A stretch of DNA of 64,000 nucleotides from Paucibacter sp. KBW04 (GCF_003852425.1 NZ_QAJN01000003.1:62001-126000); one strand, 5' to 3'. Shown: positions 17,940 to 31,507, counted from the stretch's first letter. The notes: generated by a model not told the origin, from the letters alone. Numbers and translations are program-made.

Positions 17940-18359
17940 ATGCAAGCTACACGACTGTTCGCCGCCCTGCTCCTGACCTGCGCAGGCCAAGCTTTTGCCG
18001 CCGCTGCACCGGCCTATCTGGTGGTGGACCACTCGACCGAAATCCTGATGAACCAGGCCAAGGCCCAAGCCCTGTGGGAGGCCGATTTGCCGGCCAAGCT
18101 GAGCAAGATTTACCCGGTCAAAAAATGGGGCTTCGTGACCGAGGTCGAAGGCGGCATGGACAAGGACCAGAACTGCGTCATCACCGCCCGCACCATGATG
18201 ATGCCCCGCAATGGCAAGACCCTGGCCTTCAAACCGGCCAAGACAGCCACCACCTACGGCATGCAAAGCGCCTCCTCGCTGGAGCAGTGCCAGACTCTGG
18301 CCAAGACCAAGCTGAGCGAATCCATCTCCGCCGTCCGCTCGGCCCTGCTGAAAGACTGA
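17940..18359 (+). CDS. Hypothetical exported protein
   Basis: A 139-residue protein with a clean signal peptide (MQATRLFAALLLTCAGQAFA, cleavage after AFA). The mature part of about 119 residues contains paired cysteines (QNCVIT and LEQCQTL) that could form a disulfide in the periplasm. It has the composition of a single small globular domain. No family was recognised. It stands alone between the chemoreceptor and the lipase gene, followed by a hairpin-rich spacer. Confidence 0.75.
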   Translation: MQATRLFAALLLTCAGQAFAAAAPAYLVVDHSTEILMNQAKAQALWEADLPAKLSKIYPVKKWGFVTEVEGGMDKDQNCVITARTMMMPRNGKTLAFKPAKTATTYGMQSASSLEQCQTLAKTKLSESISAVRSALLKD

Positions 18360-18371
18360 ACTCGCACACAG

Positions 18372-18426
18372 CTTCCGTAAAGGAAGTTGTGGCTAGTGAA
18401 GGATGCCCCGTGATACCAGCGGGGCA
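18372..18426 (+). other. Two small hairpins downstream of the exported protein
   Basis: Two perfect inverted repeats follow the stop: CTTCC/GGAAG (18372-18376 with 18382-18386) and TGCCCCG/CGGGGCA (18404-18410 with 18420-18426). Neither is followed by a T-run, so they may protect the 3' end or assist termination rather than form a classic terminator. Confidence 0.4.
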
Positions 18427-18574
18427 GCTGAGTGAGTGCAGAAGCAGCAAGGCTGAACTCCCAGCCAACCCCGCAATCCAGCACAAGCCGCCCGGCTTTT
18501 GAAGCCCGGATTGAGCCCAATTCCGGCTCTATTTAACGCGGCGCTCCCCGCATAGCCGGGACTAGACTCAGCGC

Positions 18575-20382
18575 ATGGAGCATCCGCTGAGCTTTCGTGT
18601 TCGTGTGGTTGAAGTGCTGCGATCCAGCACGGTCTTCGGCGCTTTGCGCGAGGAGATCCTGCAGGCGCTGGCCGACGTCATGGAACCCCGCCAGGTCCAC
18701 GGTGGCGAAGCCGTCTTGCATGAGGGCGAGCCCTCGGACAGCATCGTCTTCGTGATCAGCGGCGGCCTGCGCGTTTCTCGCCACGACCGCGACGGCCATC
18801 TCCTGCTCTACAACCAGATTCAGCCCGGCCAAAGCATTGGCGAGTTGGGCATGATTCTGTGCCAGCCGCGCGCCCAGGACGTCAGCGCCCTGCGCGACTC
18901 CCGTCTGGCCTTGCTAAGCCGCAAGTCCTATGAAGCCCTGCTGCTGCGCTTTCCCCTGGAGCTCAGCCAGGCCTTCTTGCAGGCCGTCTACGACCGCATG
19001 CGCCACAACAGCGAACCCAGCGCCGAACATCAGCGCCTGGCGCAGACCTTTGCCCTTTGCCCTTTGCATGCCGAGGCCGCGGCCAGCGGTCTGGCCCAGG
19101 ATCTGAGCCTGAGTTTTGCGCATCTGGGCCGCACGGCCCATCTCAGCCTATCGCCCCATGGCCAGCAATTGCTCAATGGCGAGCCCTGCAGCAATCTGGA
19201 CATGACGAGGCTGGAGGAAGCGCACGAATTCATCTTGTTTGAGACCAGCCACGAGGATGTGGCCTGGACCCGCTTCGCCCTACGCCAAGCCGACCAGGTC
19301 GTTTTTCTGGCCTCGGCCCAGGCCTCGCCCAGGCCTGGGCCGCTGGAGGCCAGCCTCAGCCAAGAGGCTGGCTTTTCCCTCAAACGCCAGCATCTGGTGC
19401 TGATGCACGCCGCCGACGCGGCCCTGCCCGCCGCCCCCGGGCCCTGGTTGCAGGGGCGCTCGCTGGAACGCGTCTACCCCTTGCGCCAGGGTCGCCGCAC
19501 CGACGCCCACCGCCTGGCTCGCTTCCTGACCGGCAGCGCCGTCGGCCTGGTGTTGGGCGGAGGCGGTGCGCGCGGCTTTGCCCATCTGGGCATTGTGCGG
19601 GCCCTGAACGAGGCGCATATCCCCATCGACCTGATTGGCGGCAACAGCATGGGCGCCCTGATCGGCGCGCAACTGGCCTGCGACCGCAGCCTGGAGCAAA
19701 TCCTGCGCGACACCCGCGCCTTCGCCACCGGCGGTGAGCGCCCCACCCTGCCCTTGATCTCCCTGGTGGGGGGCCGCCGGGTCGAGCGTGATCTGCGCCG
19801 CATGTTTGGCGAGCGCAGCATCGAGACCCTGTGGCGCCCCTTTTTCTCGGCCGCCTGCAATCTCAGCCTGGGCAAGACCACGGTGCTGGACCAAGGTCTG
19901 TTGTGGCGTGCGGTGCTGGCCAGCAATTCGCCGGCCGGGCTGTTCCCCCCGGTGTTGCAAGACGGCCATCTGCTGGTCGACGGCGCCATTCTGGAAAACG
20001 TGCCGGTGCAGGCCATGCGCATGCGCCTGGGCACCCCGCTGGAGCGCCGGCGTGGCAACGGCAGCATCATCGCCATCGATGTCGATGTGCGGGAGAAGCT
20101 CTGCGCCGACCCTGGGCTGGAGCGGCTGACGCTCAAAAGCACCTTGCGCCGCATGCTCTCGGCCGGGGCGCCGGCCTCGCCGGGCATTGCCGACATCCTC
20201 TACACCGCCGGCCATGTGGGCGGGCAGAGCCAGCGCTTTCGCACCATCTCCCAGGCCGACCACTATCTGGAACCCCCGGTGGGGGATTTTTCACTGATGG
20301 CCTATGCCAAGGCTGCCGATATCGCCGAGGTCGGTTACCGCTACGCGATGGAGAAGATCGGGCAATGGGAGCAGCACAAAGA

Positions 20383-20392
<10 letters not shown>
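18575..20392 (+). CDS. Cyclic-nucleotide-binding patatin-like phospholipase
   Basis: Serine lipase of 605 residues with neuropathy-target-esterase-like architecture. A cNMP-binding domain occupies about residues 20-130 (VHGGEAVLHEGEPSDSIVFV, PGQSIGELGM). A middle domain of unclear role follows. The patatin domain begins near 324 with the oxyanion loop LGGGGARGFAHLG, the nucleophile Ser358 in GGNSMG and the catalytic Asp469 in VDGA. Related enzymes cleave (lyso)phospholipids. Its end overlaps the NRPS start by 10 bases, so the two are co-translated; a supply of acyl or lysolipid substrate is a possible link but is inference. Confidence 0.9.
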
Positions 20393-24603
<4,211 letters not shown>

Positions 24604-24605
24604 GC

Positions 24606-25340
24606 ATGTCAGTCGAGATCCTTCAGCGTCGCCGCCTGCGACGCCGGCTCCTGACGCTGGCCCTTTGCCTTGTCCTGCTCGCCGCCCTCGCCCTGGCCTG
24701 GACCAGCACGCCGCTGCGCCAAAGCCTGAGCCCGGCTCTGCTGCTACCGCGCCTGCAGGCCCTGGGCCAAGCCACAGGTCCGGCCTGGACCGTGCTGGGC
24801 TTTGGCCTGGCGCTGTGCCTGGCCATCCCCCTGACCCTGCTGAGTCTGCTGGTGATCGCCGCCTTTGGCCCGCTAACGGGTTTCTTCTGCGCCATGGGCG
24901 GCGCCCTGCTGGGCGCCGGCCTCAGCCATGGCCTGGGTCAGCTGCTCGGCCATGAGGCTCTGTGCCGCATCGGCGGCCCGCGCATCAATCAGATCAGCCA
25001 GGGCCTGGGTCAGCGCGGCCTGCTGGCCGTCATTGCCCTGCGCCTGGTGCCCATCGCCCCTTTTGCCCTGGTCAATCTGGTCGCCGGTGCCACCCATATC
25101 CGCCTGTGGCAGATGCTGCTGGGCACGGCCTTGGGCATGTTGCCCTCGACCCTGGTGATGGCCTTTTTTCTGGACGATTTGCTGCGAGCCCTGCAGCAGC
25201 CCGGCCCCGCCCTGTATGCCTTGCTCGGTCTGGCCGCGGGCCTGATTGCGCTGGCCGCTTACTTGGCAAGGCGCTGGGTAAGGCTGCTCAGGGCCAGCTC
25301 GCCTCACACCGGCGAATCGGAACGCCTGACTAACTCATAA
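24606..25340 (+). CDS. TVP38/TMEM64 (VTT-domain) membrane protein
   Basis: Integral membrane protein of 244 residues following the NRPS stop by 2 bases, hence same operon. The VTT-domain pattern is visible: IAAFGPLTGFFCAMGGALLGAGLSHGLGQ-type helices, then RLVPIAPFALVNLVAGATHI and a final LGTALGMLPSTLVMA stretch. Family members (DedA/TMEM41/TMEM64) include lipid scramblase-like proteins. Its 3' end overlaps the convergent regulator gene by 37 bases. A role in moving a lipid-like NRPS product or its precursor is only a hypothesis. Confidence 0.85.
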   Translation: MSVEILQRRRLRRRLLTLALCLVLLAALALAWTSTPLRQSLSPALLLPRLQALGQATGPAWTVLGFGLALCLAIPLTLLSLLVIAAFGPLTGFFCAMGGALLGAGLSHGLGQLLGHEALCRIGGPRINQISQGLGQRGLLAVIALRLVPIAPFALVNLVAGATHIRLWQMLLGTALGMLPSTLVMAFFLDDLLRALQQPGPALYALLGLAAGLIALAAYLARRWVRLLRASSPHTGESERLTNS

Positions 25341-25951
25341 ACACAGCGGCGCCCATCCGCCAGCAGATGCTCGCTGCGCCGCACTTCCACCTGTGGACCC
25401 AGGCAGCGCTGAAACAAGGCCAGCTCCGAGCGGCAAAAGCCCTGGCATTCACGTGCCGCCGCGCAGATGGGGCAATGGTCCTCGATCAAGAGCAAGACCT
25501 GACTCATGCCCCGGCCCTGAACTTCGACCCGGGCCATATAGCCTTCTTCCGTGCGCGCAGCCGCCAGGGCTTGGGCGCGAGCGAGCAGGCTGCGCTTGCC
25601 CGCCATGCGGGCCAGGTACTGGGCCTCGCAAGCCTGCTCACGCGCCGCGATCAGGCGATCCAGCGCCTCCTGGCCCAGCAGCTCCTGGGTATGGCGGATC
25701 AAGGCCAGGGTCAGATCGGCATGGCGATCCGGGAAGCGTGCATGGCCGGCCTCGCTCAAGCGCCAGACCCGGGTGGGCCGCCCCACGCCACGGGCCTCGT
25801 CTTGGGCCTGCACCAGGCCTTGCTGGGCCAACTCCTGCAACTGCTTGTGCGCGCCCATGGGGGTGATGGCGCAAGCGGCGGCCAAGGTCGCGGCGGGCTG
25901 GGGGCCACGGCTTTTGAGCTCAAACAATAATTGCTCGGCGCGGCCCTTCAT
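25304..25951 (-). CDS. HTH transcriptional regulator with Cys-rich C-terminal domain
   Basis: Regulator of 215 residues in the ArsR/MarR-like COG2345 group that includes SufR. The N-terminus is a winged helix (AAACAITPMGAHKQLQELAQ, RGVGRPTRVWRLSEAG). The C-terminus has the group's conserved pattern EDHCPICAAARECQGFC, then RRCVYEL, with five cysteines suited to a metal or Fe-S ligand. The ATG at 25951 overlaps the MFS transporter stop (ATGA), so both form one operon. A metal or redox signal is plausible from the cysteines but not shown. Confidence 0.85.
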   Translation of the reverse strand: MKGRAEQLLFELKSRGPQPAATLAAACAITPMGAHKQLQELAQQGLVQAQDEARGVGRPTRVWRLSEAGHARFPDRHADLTLALIRHTQELLGQEALDRLIAAREQACEAQYLARMAGKRSLLARAQALAAARTEEGYMARVEVQGRGMSQVLLLIEDHCPICAAARECQGFCRSELALFQRCLGPQVEVRRSEHLLADGRRCVYELVRRSDSPV

Positions 25952-27180
25952 CTTGCAGCCTCCAGCCGCGCCAGGCGCAGCAGGGCCAGCGAAGCCAGCA
26001 CACAGGTCAGGCCTCCTAAGCCCATGATCCAGCGGGTCGACAAGACCGCAATCGCGCCGCCTGCCAGGGCCACCATCACATTGGCCATGCAGAACACGGT
26101 GGACAGCAAGCCCATCACCCGGCCTTGGCCGTAGGCCGCAAAGCGCTCCGACACCCAGGCCGGCAGCACCGCGTTGTAAAGCGCCAGCGGCACACCCAGC
26201 ATCACGATGGCCACCACGCCCTGGGCGCCCGGCAGCCAAGCCAGCAGGCTCAGGCCCAGGGCCGCACACAAGGCCAGCATGGCGGCCCGCCGCAGCGGCC
26301 GGGCACTGGCCTTAAGCTTGCCGGCCACCACGCTGGCCAGGGTCATGGCTGCACATTGGGCCGCCGTCACCCAGGCGATGCCGCGGCTGTCCAAACCCAG
26401 GTTCTCCCACATCCACAGCGGTGCAAACTCGTACAAGGCATTGATGCCGGCCGTATAGGCCAGCTGCACCATGAAGAGCGCCAGCAAGGCCTTGTCCTTG
26501 GCCAGCAGGCCCAGAGCCTGCTGCGACCACAAGGCCTGCCAGGACCAGACCTGCTGCTCACCCGGCCGCTGGCCCGGCACCCACATCAGCAAAACCAGCA
26601 GGCAAGGCAGCATGGCCAGGCCGGCCAGCACGAAGGGCACGGGCTCACCCAGCGGCAGCGTCAGGCCGCCAACCAAGGGGCCCAGCAACCAACCCATATA
26701 CAGACAGGCGTTGAGCCAGGCAAAGCCACGGGTGCGATCGATCTGCTCATGCATATCGGCGAGCAAGGCGCGGGCCACGGCCACATTGCTTTCGGTCAGG
26801 CCGGTGACGAAGCGGGCCAGCACGAAGAGCAGATAGGCCCGCTCACCCAGGGCCAGAGCCGTGGCCAGATAGCCCAGCAAGGTGGCGCTGAGCGTCACTG
26901 CCAGCACCGTGCGGCGACCGTAACGGTCCGACATGGGGCCGATGAACAAGCTGCCGATCAGAATGCCGAGGGGATTAGCCGCCAGGGCCACGCCCATCAG
27001 AAACTTGGGCTCCAGACCGGCAAAGTGGGTGAAGTCATCCACCGGGCCGCCGACAAAAATAGGTGCCAGGATGGGGTAAGGCATGGCGACGCCGGCCGTG
27101 CTCATCAAGGCCATGGCGCAAATGGCCAGCAAAACCCAGGTCGGGTGTTTGACTTGCAAGGGAGTGGAACTGCCGACCAT
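25948..27180 (-). CDS. MFS efflux-type transporter
   Basis: Twelve-helix major facilitator of 410 residues. Motif A appears as GPMSDRYGRRTVL between helices 2 and 3, and the central loop and second half (around ALWMWENLGLDSRG) follow the drug/proton antiporter layout. The ATG at 27180 (MVGSSTPLQVK) is preceded by AGAAGG. It is first in a two-gene unit with the Cys-rich regulator, the common arrangement of a self-regulated exporter. Substrate unknown; the neighbouring NRPS product is one candidate. Confidence 0.85.
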   Translation of the reverse strand: MVGSSTPLQVKHPTWVLLAICAMALMSTAGVAMPYPILAPIFVGGPVDDFTHFAGLEPKFLMGVALAANPLGILIGSLFIGPMSDRYGRRTVLAVTLSATLLGYLATALALGERAYLLFVLARFVTGLTESNVAVARALLADMHEQIDRTRGFAWLNACLYMGWLLGPLVGGLTLPLGEPVPFVLAGLAMLPCLLVLLMWVPGQRPGEQQVWSWQALWSQQALGLLAKDKALLALFMVQLAYTAGINALYEFAPLWMWENLGLDSRGIAWVTAAQCAAMTLASVVAGKLKASARPLRRAAMLALCAALGLSLLAWLPGAQGVVAIVMLGVPLALYNAVLPAWVSERFAAYGQGRVMGLLSTVFCMANVMVALAGGAIAVLSTRWIMGLGGLTCVLASLALLRLARLEAAR

Positions 27181-27236
27181 CGAACGCCTTCTCTGTATTT
27201 CTGGCCGCCATCCTGCCACGGCCCTCTCAATAAATA

Positions 27237-27254
27237 AACATTTTGTTGATTAAC
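27237..27254 (-). promoter_or_regulatory. AT-rich palindromic element upstream of the MFS operon
   Basis: An AT-rich patch stands out against GC-rich surroundings. It contains AACA-TTT-TGTT (27237-27247) and the near-palindrome GTTGATTAAC (27245-27254). It sits 57-74 bases upstream of the transporter start and is a candidate promoter/operator for the autoregulated operon. Confidence 0.3.
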
Positions 27255-27379
27255 AGCGGCAGCAGCAGGCCTTCTTGCGCCCCCAGGCTTCGGCCGCCCG
27301 CCTCCACACCGGGGCACAATGCGCGCGTATTTGCCCAGCAATTGCCTGGGCGAAGCCCGCAACACAGCTTTGACTTGCC

Positions 27380-27871
27380 ATGCCATTCCGTCCCTTGCCA
27401 CTCCCCAATTCCAGCAGCCCAGCCGCCGCCAGCGGCCGCCTGTGGCTGCAGTCCATGCCGGGCCGGCTGGAGTCCTGGGGAGCGTTTCTGGATGAGGCGC
27501 GCCTGCGCCAGCTCAGTCTGGTTGTCTGCCTGAACCCGCTGGAGGAGGTGGCCCAGCTCTCCCCCAGCTATCACAAGGCGATTGCCGAGGGGCGCCTGCC
27601 CTTTCGCTGGCAGCATCTGCCCATGCGTGACTTCGGCCTGGGCGCCGACCCACAAGCCTTTCGCCAGGGGGTGGAGCAGATCTGCCACAGCCTCAAGCTG
27701 GGCGACCAGGTCTTGCTGCATTGCGCCGCCGGCATCGGCCGCACCGGCACGGTGGCGGCCTGTGTCCTGAAGTCCCTGGGCCTGGAACGCGAGGAGGCAT
27801 TGCGCGCGGTGCGGGCGGCGGGTGCCAATCCGCAATCCGCCCTGCAATCGGGCTGGGTGGACCAGTTCTGA
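27380..27871 (+). CDS. Dual-specificity-type protein phosphatase
   Basis: Cysteine phosphatase of 163 residues with the catalytic P-loop HCAAGIGRTGT (HCxxGxxR) and a general-acid candidate Asp in the PMRDFGLGAD segment. Dephosphorylation of Tyr/Ser/Thr in proteins or of another phosphoester is expected; the substrate is unknown. It begins a compact four-gene run with a pseudouridine synthase, a methyltransferase and a dehydrogenase (gaps 2-9 bases). No signal peptide is seen. Confidence 0.82.
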   Translation: MPFRPLPLPNSSSPAAASGRLWLQSMPGRLESWGAFLDEARLRQLSLVVCLNPLEEVAQLSPSYHKAIAEGRLPFRWQHLPMRDFGLGADPQAFRQGVEQICHSLKLGDQVLLHCAAGIGRTGTVAACVLKSLGLEREEALRAVRAAGANPQSALQSGWVDQF

Positions 27872-27880
27872 CACTCAGCA

Positions 27881-28516
27881 ATGCAGGCCTTGCCGCCCCT
27901 TTTCATCAACGATGAACTGCTGCTGATCAACAAGCCCGCCGGCTTGCTGTCGGTGCCCGGCCGCGGGCTGGACAAGCAGGACTGCGCCATTCACCGGGTG
28001 CAGCTGCAGCACCCCGAGGCCTTGATCGTGCACCGCCTGGACCAAGCCACCTCAGGCCTGCTTTTGCTGGCCCGCGGCCCAGATGCGCAACGCGAGCTGA
28101 GCCTCGCCTTTGCCGAGCGGCGGGTGCACAAACGCTATGAGGCCCTGCTGCAAGGGCATTTGCAGAGGGGCACCGACTGGCAAACAGTGGATCTGCCCCT
28201 GCTGACCGACTGGCCCAACCGCCCGCGGCAAAAGATTGATCACGCAAATGGCAAGCCCTCGCAGACTCGCTACCGCCTACTTGGCTTTGAGGGGCCCAAC
28301 AGCCGCGTGCTGCTGGAACCCCTGACCGGCCGCACCCACCAGCTGCGCGTGCATATGCTGGCCCTGGGTCACCCCATCGTGGGCGACACGCTCTACAGCA
28401 GCCCGCAAGACCAGCCCCCGGCCGCCGCAGTGCCGGGCCTGCGCATGTGCTTGCATGCCCGCAGCCTGTATCTGCCCGAATGGGGGCTGCAGATTGATTG
28501 CCCACCGGAGTTTTGA
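27881..28516 (+). CDS. RluA-family RNA pseudouridine synthase
   Basis: Isomerises uridine to pseudouridine in rRNA or tRNA. The catalytic Asp lies in HRLDQATSGLLLLARG, and the family motifs INKPAGLLSVPG and LTGRTHQLRVHM are intact. At 211 residues it lacks an S4 RNA-binding domain and has the size of RluA itself. The exact target (23S U746/tRNA U32 for RluA) cannot be assigned from sequence alone. Confidence 0.93.
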   Translation: MQALPPLFINDELLLINKPAGLLSVPGRGLDKQDCAIHRVQLQHPEALIVHRLDQATSGLLLLARGPDAQRELSLAFAERRVHKRYEALLQGHLQRGTDWQTVDLPLLTDWPNRPRQKIDHANGKPSQTRYRLLGFEGPNSRVLLEPLTGRTHQLRVHMLALGHPIVGDTLYSSPQDQPPAAAVPGLRMCLHARSLYLPEWGLQIDCPPEF

Positions 28517-28519
28517 ACC

Positions 28520-29152
28520 ATGTCAGCCACCCAACCCACCCACCCAGCGGCGCGCTACTCACCGGCCTCCGAACGCAATAAGCAGCCGATCGGCGAGGCC
28601 TTGCTGGGCCTGCTGCCGCCGCAAGGTATTGCACTCGAGATTGCCAGCGGCAGCGGCCAGCATGTGACGCATTTCGCCGCGCTGCTGCCGGGCTGGCAAT
28701 GGCTGGCCTCGGACCCCGATGCCAGCGCCCTGGCCTCCATCCCCCACTGGTGGCCCCAGGGTCCCGCCCCGCTGCAGCTGGACGTTAGCCAAAACCCCTG
28801 GCCCCTGCCCGCCAGCCACAGCCAGCTGGATGCGATCTTCTGCGCCAATATGCTGCATATCTCGGGCGCCGACAGCGCGCGCAGCCTGCTGCGGGGCGCG
28901 GCCCAGCATTTACGCGCACAAGGCCAGCTGATCGTCTACGGCCCCTTCATCGTCGAGGGCCTGCCCACCGCAGCAAGCAACCTCGCTTTTGATGCCGATC
29001 TGCGTGCGCGCAACCCGGCCTGGGGCCTGCGCCATCTGAGCGATATTGAAGCGATCGCCGCCGAGCAAGGTCTGCATCTTGCGCAACGCCTAAACATGCC
29101 CGCCAACAATTTGCTGCTGGTGTTCCAAGCCCAGCACACACCAGGAGCCTGA
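28520..29152 (+). CDS. DUF938 SAM-dependent methyltransferase-like protein
   Basis: A 210-residue protein with a Rossmann methyltransferase core: SAM loop LEIASGSGQHV, an acidic residue in SDPDA, and ANMLHISG at motif IV. The N-terminal RYSPASERNKQPI and the later YGPFIVEG are family hallmarks. DUF938 proteins have no established substrate. The start is 3 bases after the pseudouridine synthase stop. Confidence 0.85.
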   Translation: MSATQPTHPAARYSPASERNKQPIGEALLGLLPPQGIALEIASGSGQHVTHFAALLPGWQWLASDPDASALASIPHWWPQGPAPLQLDVSQNPWPLPASHSQLDAIFCANMLHISGADSARSLLRGAAQHLRAQGQLIVYGPFIVEGLPTAASNLAFDADLRARNPAWGLRHLSDIEAIAAEQGLHLAQRLNMPANNLLLVFQAQHTPGA

Positions 29153-29154
29153 AC

Positions 29155-29922
29155 ATGACGCAACAAGCCCAAAAACTCTTCATCATCACCGGCGCCTCGC
29201 GCGGCATGGGCGAGGCCATCGCGCGCCAGCTGCTGCGGCCTGAGCATCTGGTGATCGGCATCTCGCGCAAGCGCAGCACCGGGCTAGCCTCAGCTGCCCT
29301 TGCCCTCGCTGCCGGACTGGAGCAATGGGAAATGGACTTGGCCGAACCTCTGGCCGCGGCCCAGGCCCTGCAGCAATGGCTGGAGGCCCAGCCCAAACAC
29401 CGCTTCAGCCAAGCCACCTTGATCAATAACGCCGGCGTGGTCGCCACGCCTGGCCCGGTGGACGAAGCCTCCCTGATCGAACTCTCCAATGCCTTGCGCG
29501 TGGGCCTAGAAGCCTGCCTCTTGCTGAGTAGCGTGTTCTTGCGCGGCACGGCAAGCCTGGGGCGTGAGCGACGGGTGTTGAACATCTCCTCGGGCCTGGG
29601 CCGTCGCGCCATGGCGGGTGCCGCCGCCTACTGCGCGGCCAAGGCCGGCATGGACAATCTCTCCCGCGCCATGGCCTTGGACGAAGCCGCCAAACCGGAC
29701 GGCGCTGCCATCGTGTCCCTCGCCCCCGGCATCATCGACACAGACATGCAGGTCCAACTGCGCAGCGGCGACCCGGCCAAGTTCCCCGATCAGGCGGTGT
29801 TCGCCAATTTCAAGAGCGCCGGCCAGCTCAGCAGCCCTGAGGACGCGGCGGCCAAGGTGCTCAAATTCCTGGCCAGACCCGATTTCGGCAACGCCGTCCT
29901 GGGCGATGTGCGGGATGCTTGA
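29155..29922 (+). CDS. Short-chain dehydrogenase/reductase
   Basis: NAD(P)-dependent oxidoreductase of 255 residues. The cofactor motif TGASRGMGEAIA, the NNAG motif, a catalytic Ser in NISSG and the YCAAK active site are all present. The GISRKR stretch after strand 2 suggests NADPH preference. Overall it resembles the YueD/benzil-reductase group, but the true substrate is unknown. It is last in the phosphatase-led operon, 2 bases after the methyltransferase. Confidence 0.88.
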   Translation: MTQQAQKLFIITGASRGMGEAIARQLLRPEHLVIGISRKRSTGLASAALALAAGLEQWEMDLAEPLAAAQALQQWLEAQPKHRFSQATLINNAGVVATPGPVDEASLIELSNALRVGLEACLLLSSVFLRGTASLGRERRVLNISSGLGRRAMAGAAAYCAAKAGMDNLSRAMALDEAAKPDGAAIVSLAPGIIDTDMQVQLRSGDPAKFPDQAVFANFKSAGQLSSPEDAAAKVLKFLARPDFGNAVLGDVRDA

Positions 29923-30048
29923 GACGAGAGTGCTTGTGCGGGGCGATAGCCGAACGACCCCGACTTGAAATCGCTTACCCTGGCCCCACTTTTGCACCAA
30001 GGCCAGCATTGGCCGTGTTCAGGCCCTTGCGGCGACCAGGAGATGTTT

Positions 30049-31008
30049 GTGAAACGTATTGTTCTGTCAGCTTTGATTGCCGTTTGCGCACTGGGCGTCG
30101 CCTCATTTGACGCCCACGCCAAGCGCCTGGGCGGCGGTGGATCCTCCGGCATGAAGCGGGCGACTCCGACTCAGCCGCATGACGCCAGCAAAGGCGCGCC
30201 CGCCCAGCAAGCTGCCCCCCAACAAGCCGCACCTGCCGCACCCATGGCCACCCCGCCCGCTGCCGCACCCAAGCGCAACTGGATGGGCCCCATCGCCGGC
30301 CTGGCCGCCGGCCTAGGTATAGCAGCCCTGTTCAGCCACTTTGGCATGGGCGGCGCCCTGGCCAATATCATGACCATGCTCTTGATCGGCTTCGCCGCCT
30401 TCATGCTGATTGGCTTCCTGATGCGCCGTTTTGCCGCCAACAAGGGCAAATCCCAGGGCATACACTCGGGCCCGCAGTTCGCCGGCGCGGGTGCGCCCTT
30501 CCCGGCCAGCACGCCGACGCCCACGCCCACTCAGGCCCAGCCCGTGGCAGCGCCCAGCATGAATCTGTTCAACAGCCTGTCGCCTAGCGCCGCCGCAACG
30601 CCACTGGCCGCTGGCAATAGCCCGGCCGCGCCGCTCAACGATGGTTTTGACACAGCCGGCTTTGAGCAACTGGCCAAGCGCGTCTTCATCCGCCTGCAAG
30701 CCGCCAACGATGCGGGTGACCAGAACGATTTGCGCCGCTTCACGACGCCCGAAATGTTCGGTGTGGTGCAGCAAGAAGTGCTCGATCGCAAGGGCGCCGC
30801 ACAACGCACCGATGTCTTGCAGCTGGACGCGCAAATCGTCGAGCGCGCTCAAGAAAACGGCCAGCAAATCGTCAGCGTGCGCTTCTGGGGCCTGATCCGC
30901 GAGCAGAGCGAGGCTGCGGCCGAAAACTTCGACGAGGTCTGGCACCTGGTGCGCCCGCTGGACGAAAGCCGCGAGTGGGCGATTGCCGGCATTCAGGCCC
31001 GCAACTAA
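30049..31008 (+). CDS. Tim44-domain membrane/exported protein
   Basis: Protein of about 319 residues with a signal-like N-terminus ending DAHAKR, a Pro/Ala-rich low-complexity linker, two adjacent hydrophobic segments (around 80-125), a second Pro/Thr-rich linker, and a C-terminal Tim44-like domain (FIRLQAANDAGDQNDLRRFTTPEMF). This layout is common for bacterial Tim44-like proteins, whose role is unclear. A GTG start at 30049 is favoured because AGGAG at 30038-30042 is then 6 bases away; the ATG at 30043 touches the AGGAG. Confidence 0.85.
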   Translation: MKRIVLSALIAVCALGVASFDAHAKRLGGGGSSGMKRATPTQPHDASKGAPAQQAAPQQAAPAAPMATPPAAAPKRNWMGPIAGLAAGLGIAALFSHFGMGGALANIMTMLLIGFAAFMLIGFLMRRFAANKGKSQGIHSGPQFAGAGAPFPASTPTPTPTQAQPVAAPSMNLFNSLSPSAAATPLAAGNSPAAPLNDGFDTAGFEQLAKRVFIRLQAANDAGDQNDLRRFTTPEMFGVVQQEVLDRKGAAQRTDVLQLDAQIVERAQENGQQIVSVRFWGLIREQSEAAAENFDEVWHLVRPLDESREWAIAGIQARN

Positions 31009-31024
31009 ACCCAAGCGCAAAAGC

Positions 31025-31051
31025 AAAGGCCCGCAAAGCGGGCCTTTTTTT
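31025..31051 (+). terminator. Rho-independent terminator after the Tim44-domain gene
   Basis: A perfect 10-bp stem (AAAGGCCCGC/GCGGGCCTTT) with an AAA loop is followed by a run of T. It lies 17 bases after the stop and may also serve the convergent EF-hand gene. Confidence 0.93.
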
Positions 31052-31081
31052 GTTTGGGCGAAGAGAAAGATGTGGTCGTCG

Positions 31082-31507
31082 TCAGACGCTGCGGCCGGAG
31101 CGGGCCACCGCTTCATAGGCTTTCACATCGGCCATGGCGCTGCGAGCGGGCGGTTGATCGCCATCACGCTCCGGCTTGGGGATGGTGGGGTGGGCGAAAT
31201 CATAGGCCCGTGCCTCCAGCACGCTGACACGACCATCCTGATTGGCGTCGGCATCTGCATACTTCTTGACGGTCGTCGGGGCGGCACTGGTCTTGCTGCT
31301 GGCATTGCTGACGCTGGCGTGCTCAGACAGGCGCACAGCCTCCGAGGAAATCTGCACCACGGCGGAGTTGCTGTCACTATTGCTTGCCGCTGCAGGCAGG
31401 GCAGTACCTGCGCTGGCATCGCGCTTTTTGCTGAGATCCTCGGCCGTGGGGCGCAATGCCGCAAGGCCGGGGTCGGGAACTGATGGGGACGTCACTGATG
31501 AAATCAT
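31082..31507 (-). CDS. Small EF-hand protein
   Basis: A 141-residue acidic, Ser/Ala-rich protein with no signal peptide. Near residue 88 a complete canonical EF-hand loop is visible (DANQDGRVSVLE: Asp1, Asn3, Asp5, Gly6, Val8, Glu12), predicting one calcium site. A VQISSEAVRLSE motif in the middle recalls motifs found in small flagellar and exported proteins. GGAGG lies just before the ATG. A sigma-28-like promoter sits about 100 bases upstream, pointing to expression with late flagellar and chemotaxis genes. Function unknown. Confidence 0.78.
   Translation of the reverse strand: MISSVTSPSVPDPGLAALRPTAEDLSKKRDASAGTALPAAASNSDSNSAVVQISSEAVRLSEHASVSNASSKTSAAPTTVKKYADADANQDGRVSVLEARAYDFAHPTIPKPERDGDQPPARSAMADVKAYEAVARSGRSV

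Noticed and set aside
25304-26269. 321-codon version of the Cys-rich regulator
   Set aside because: The N-terminal 106 residues are an out-of-frame read of the MFS gene; the ATG at 25951, which overlaps the MFS stop, is the natural start.
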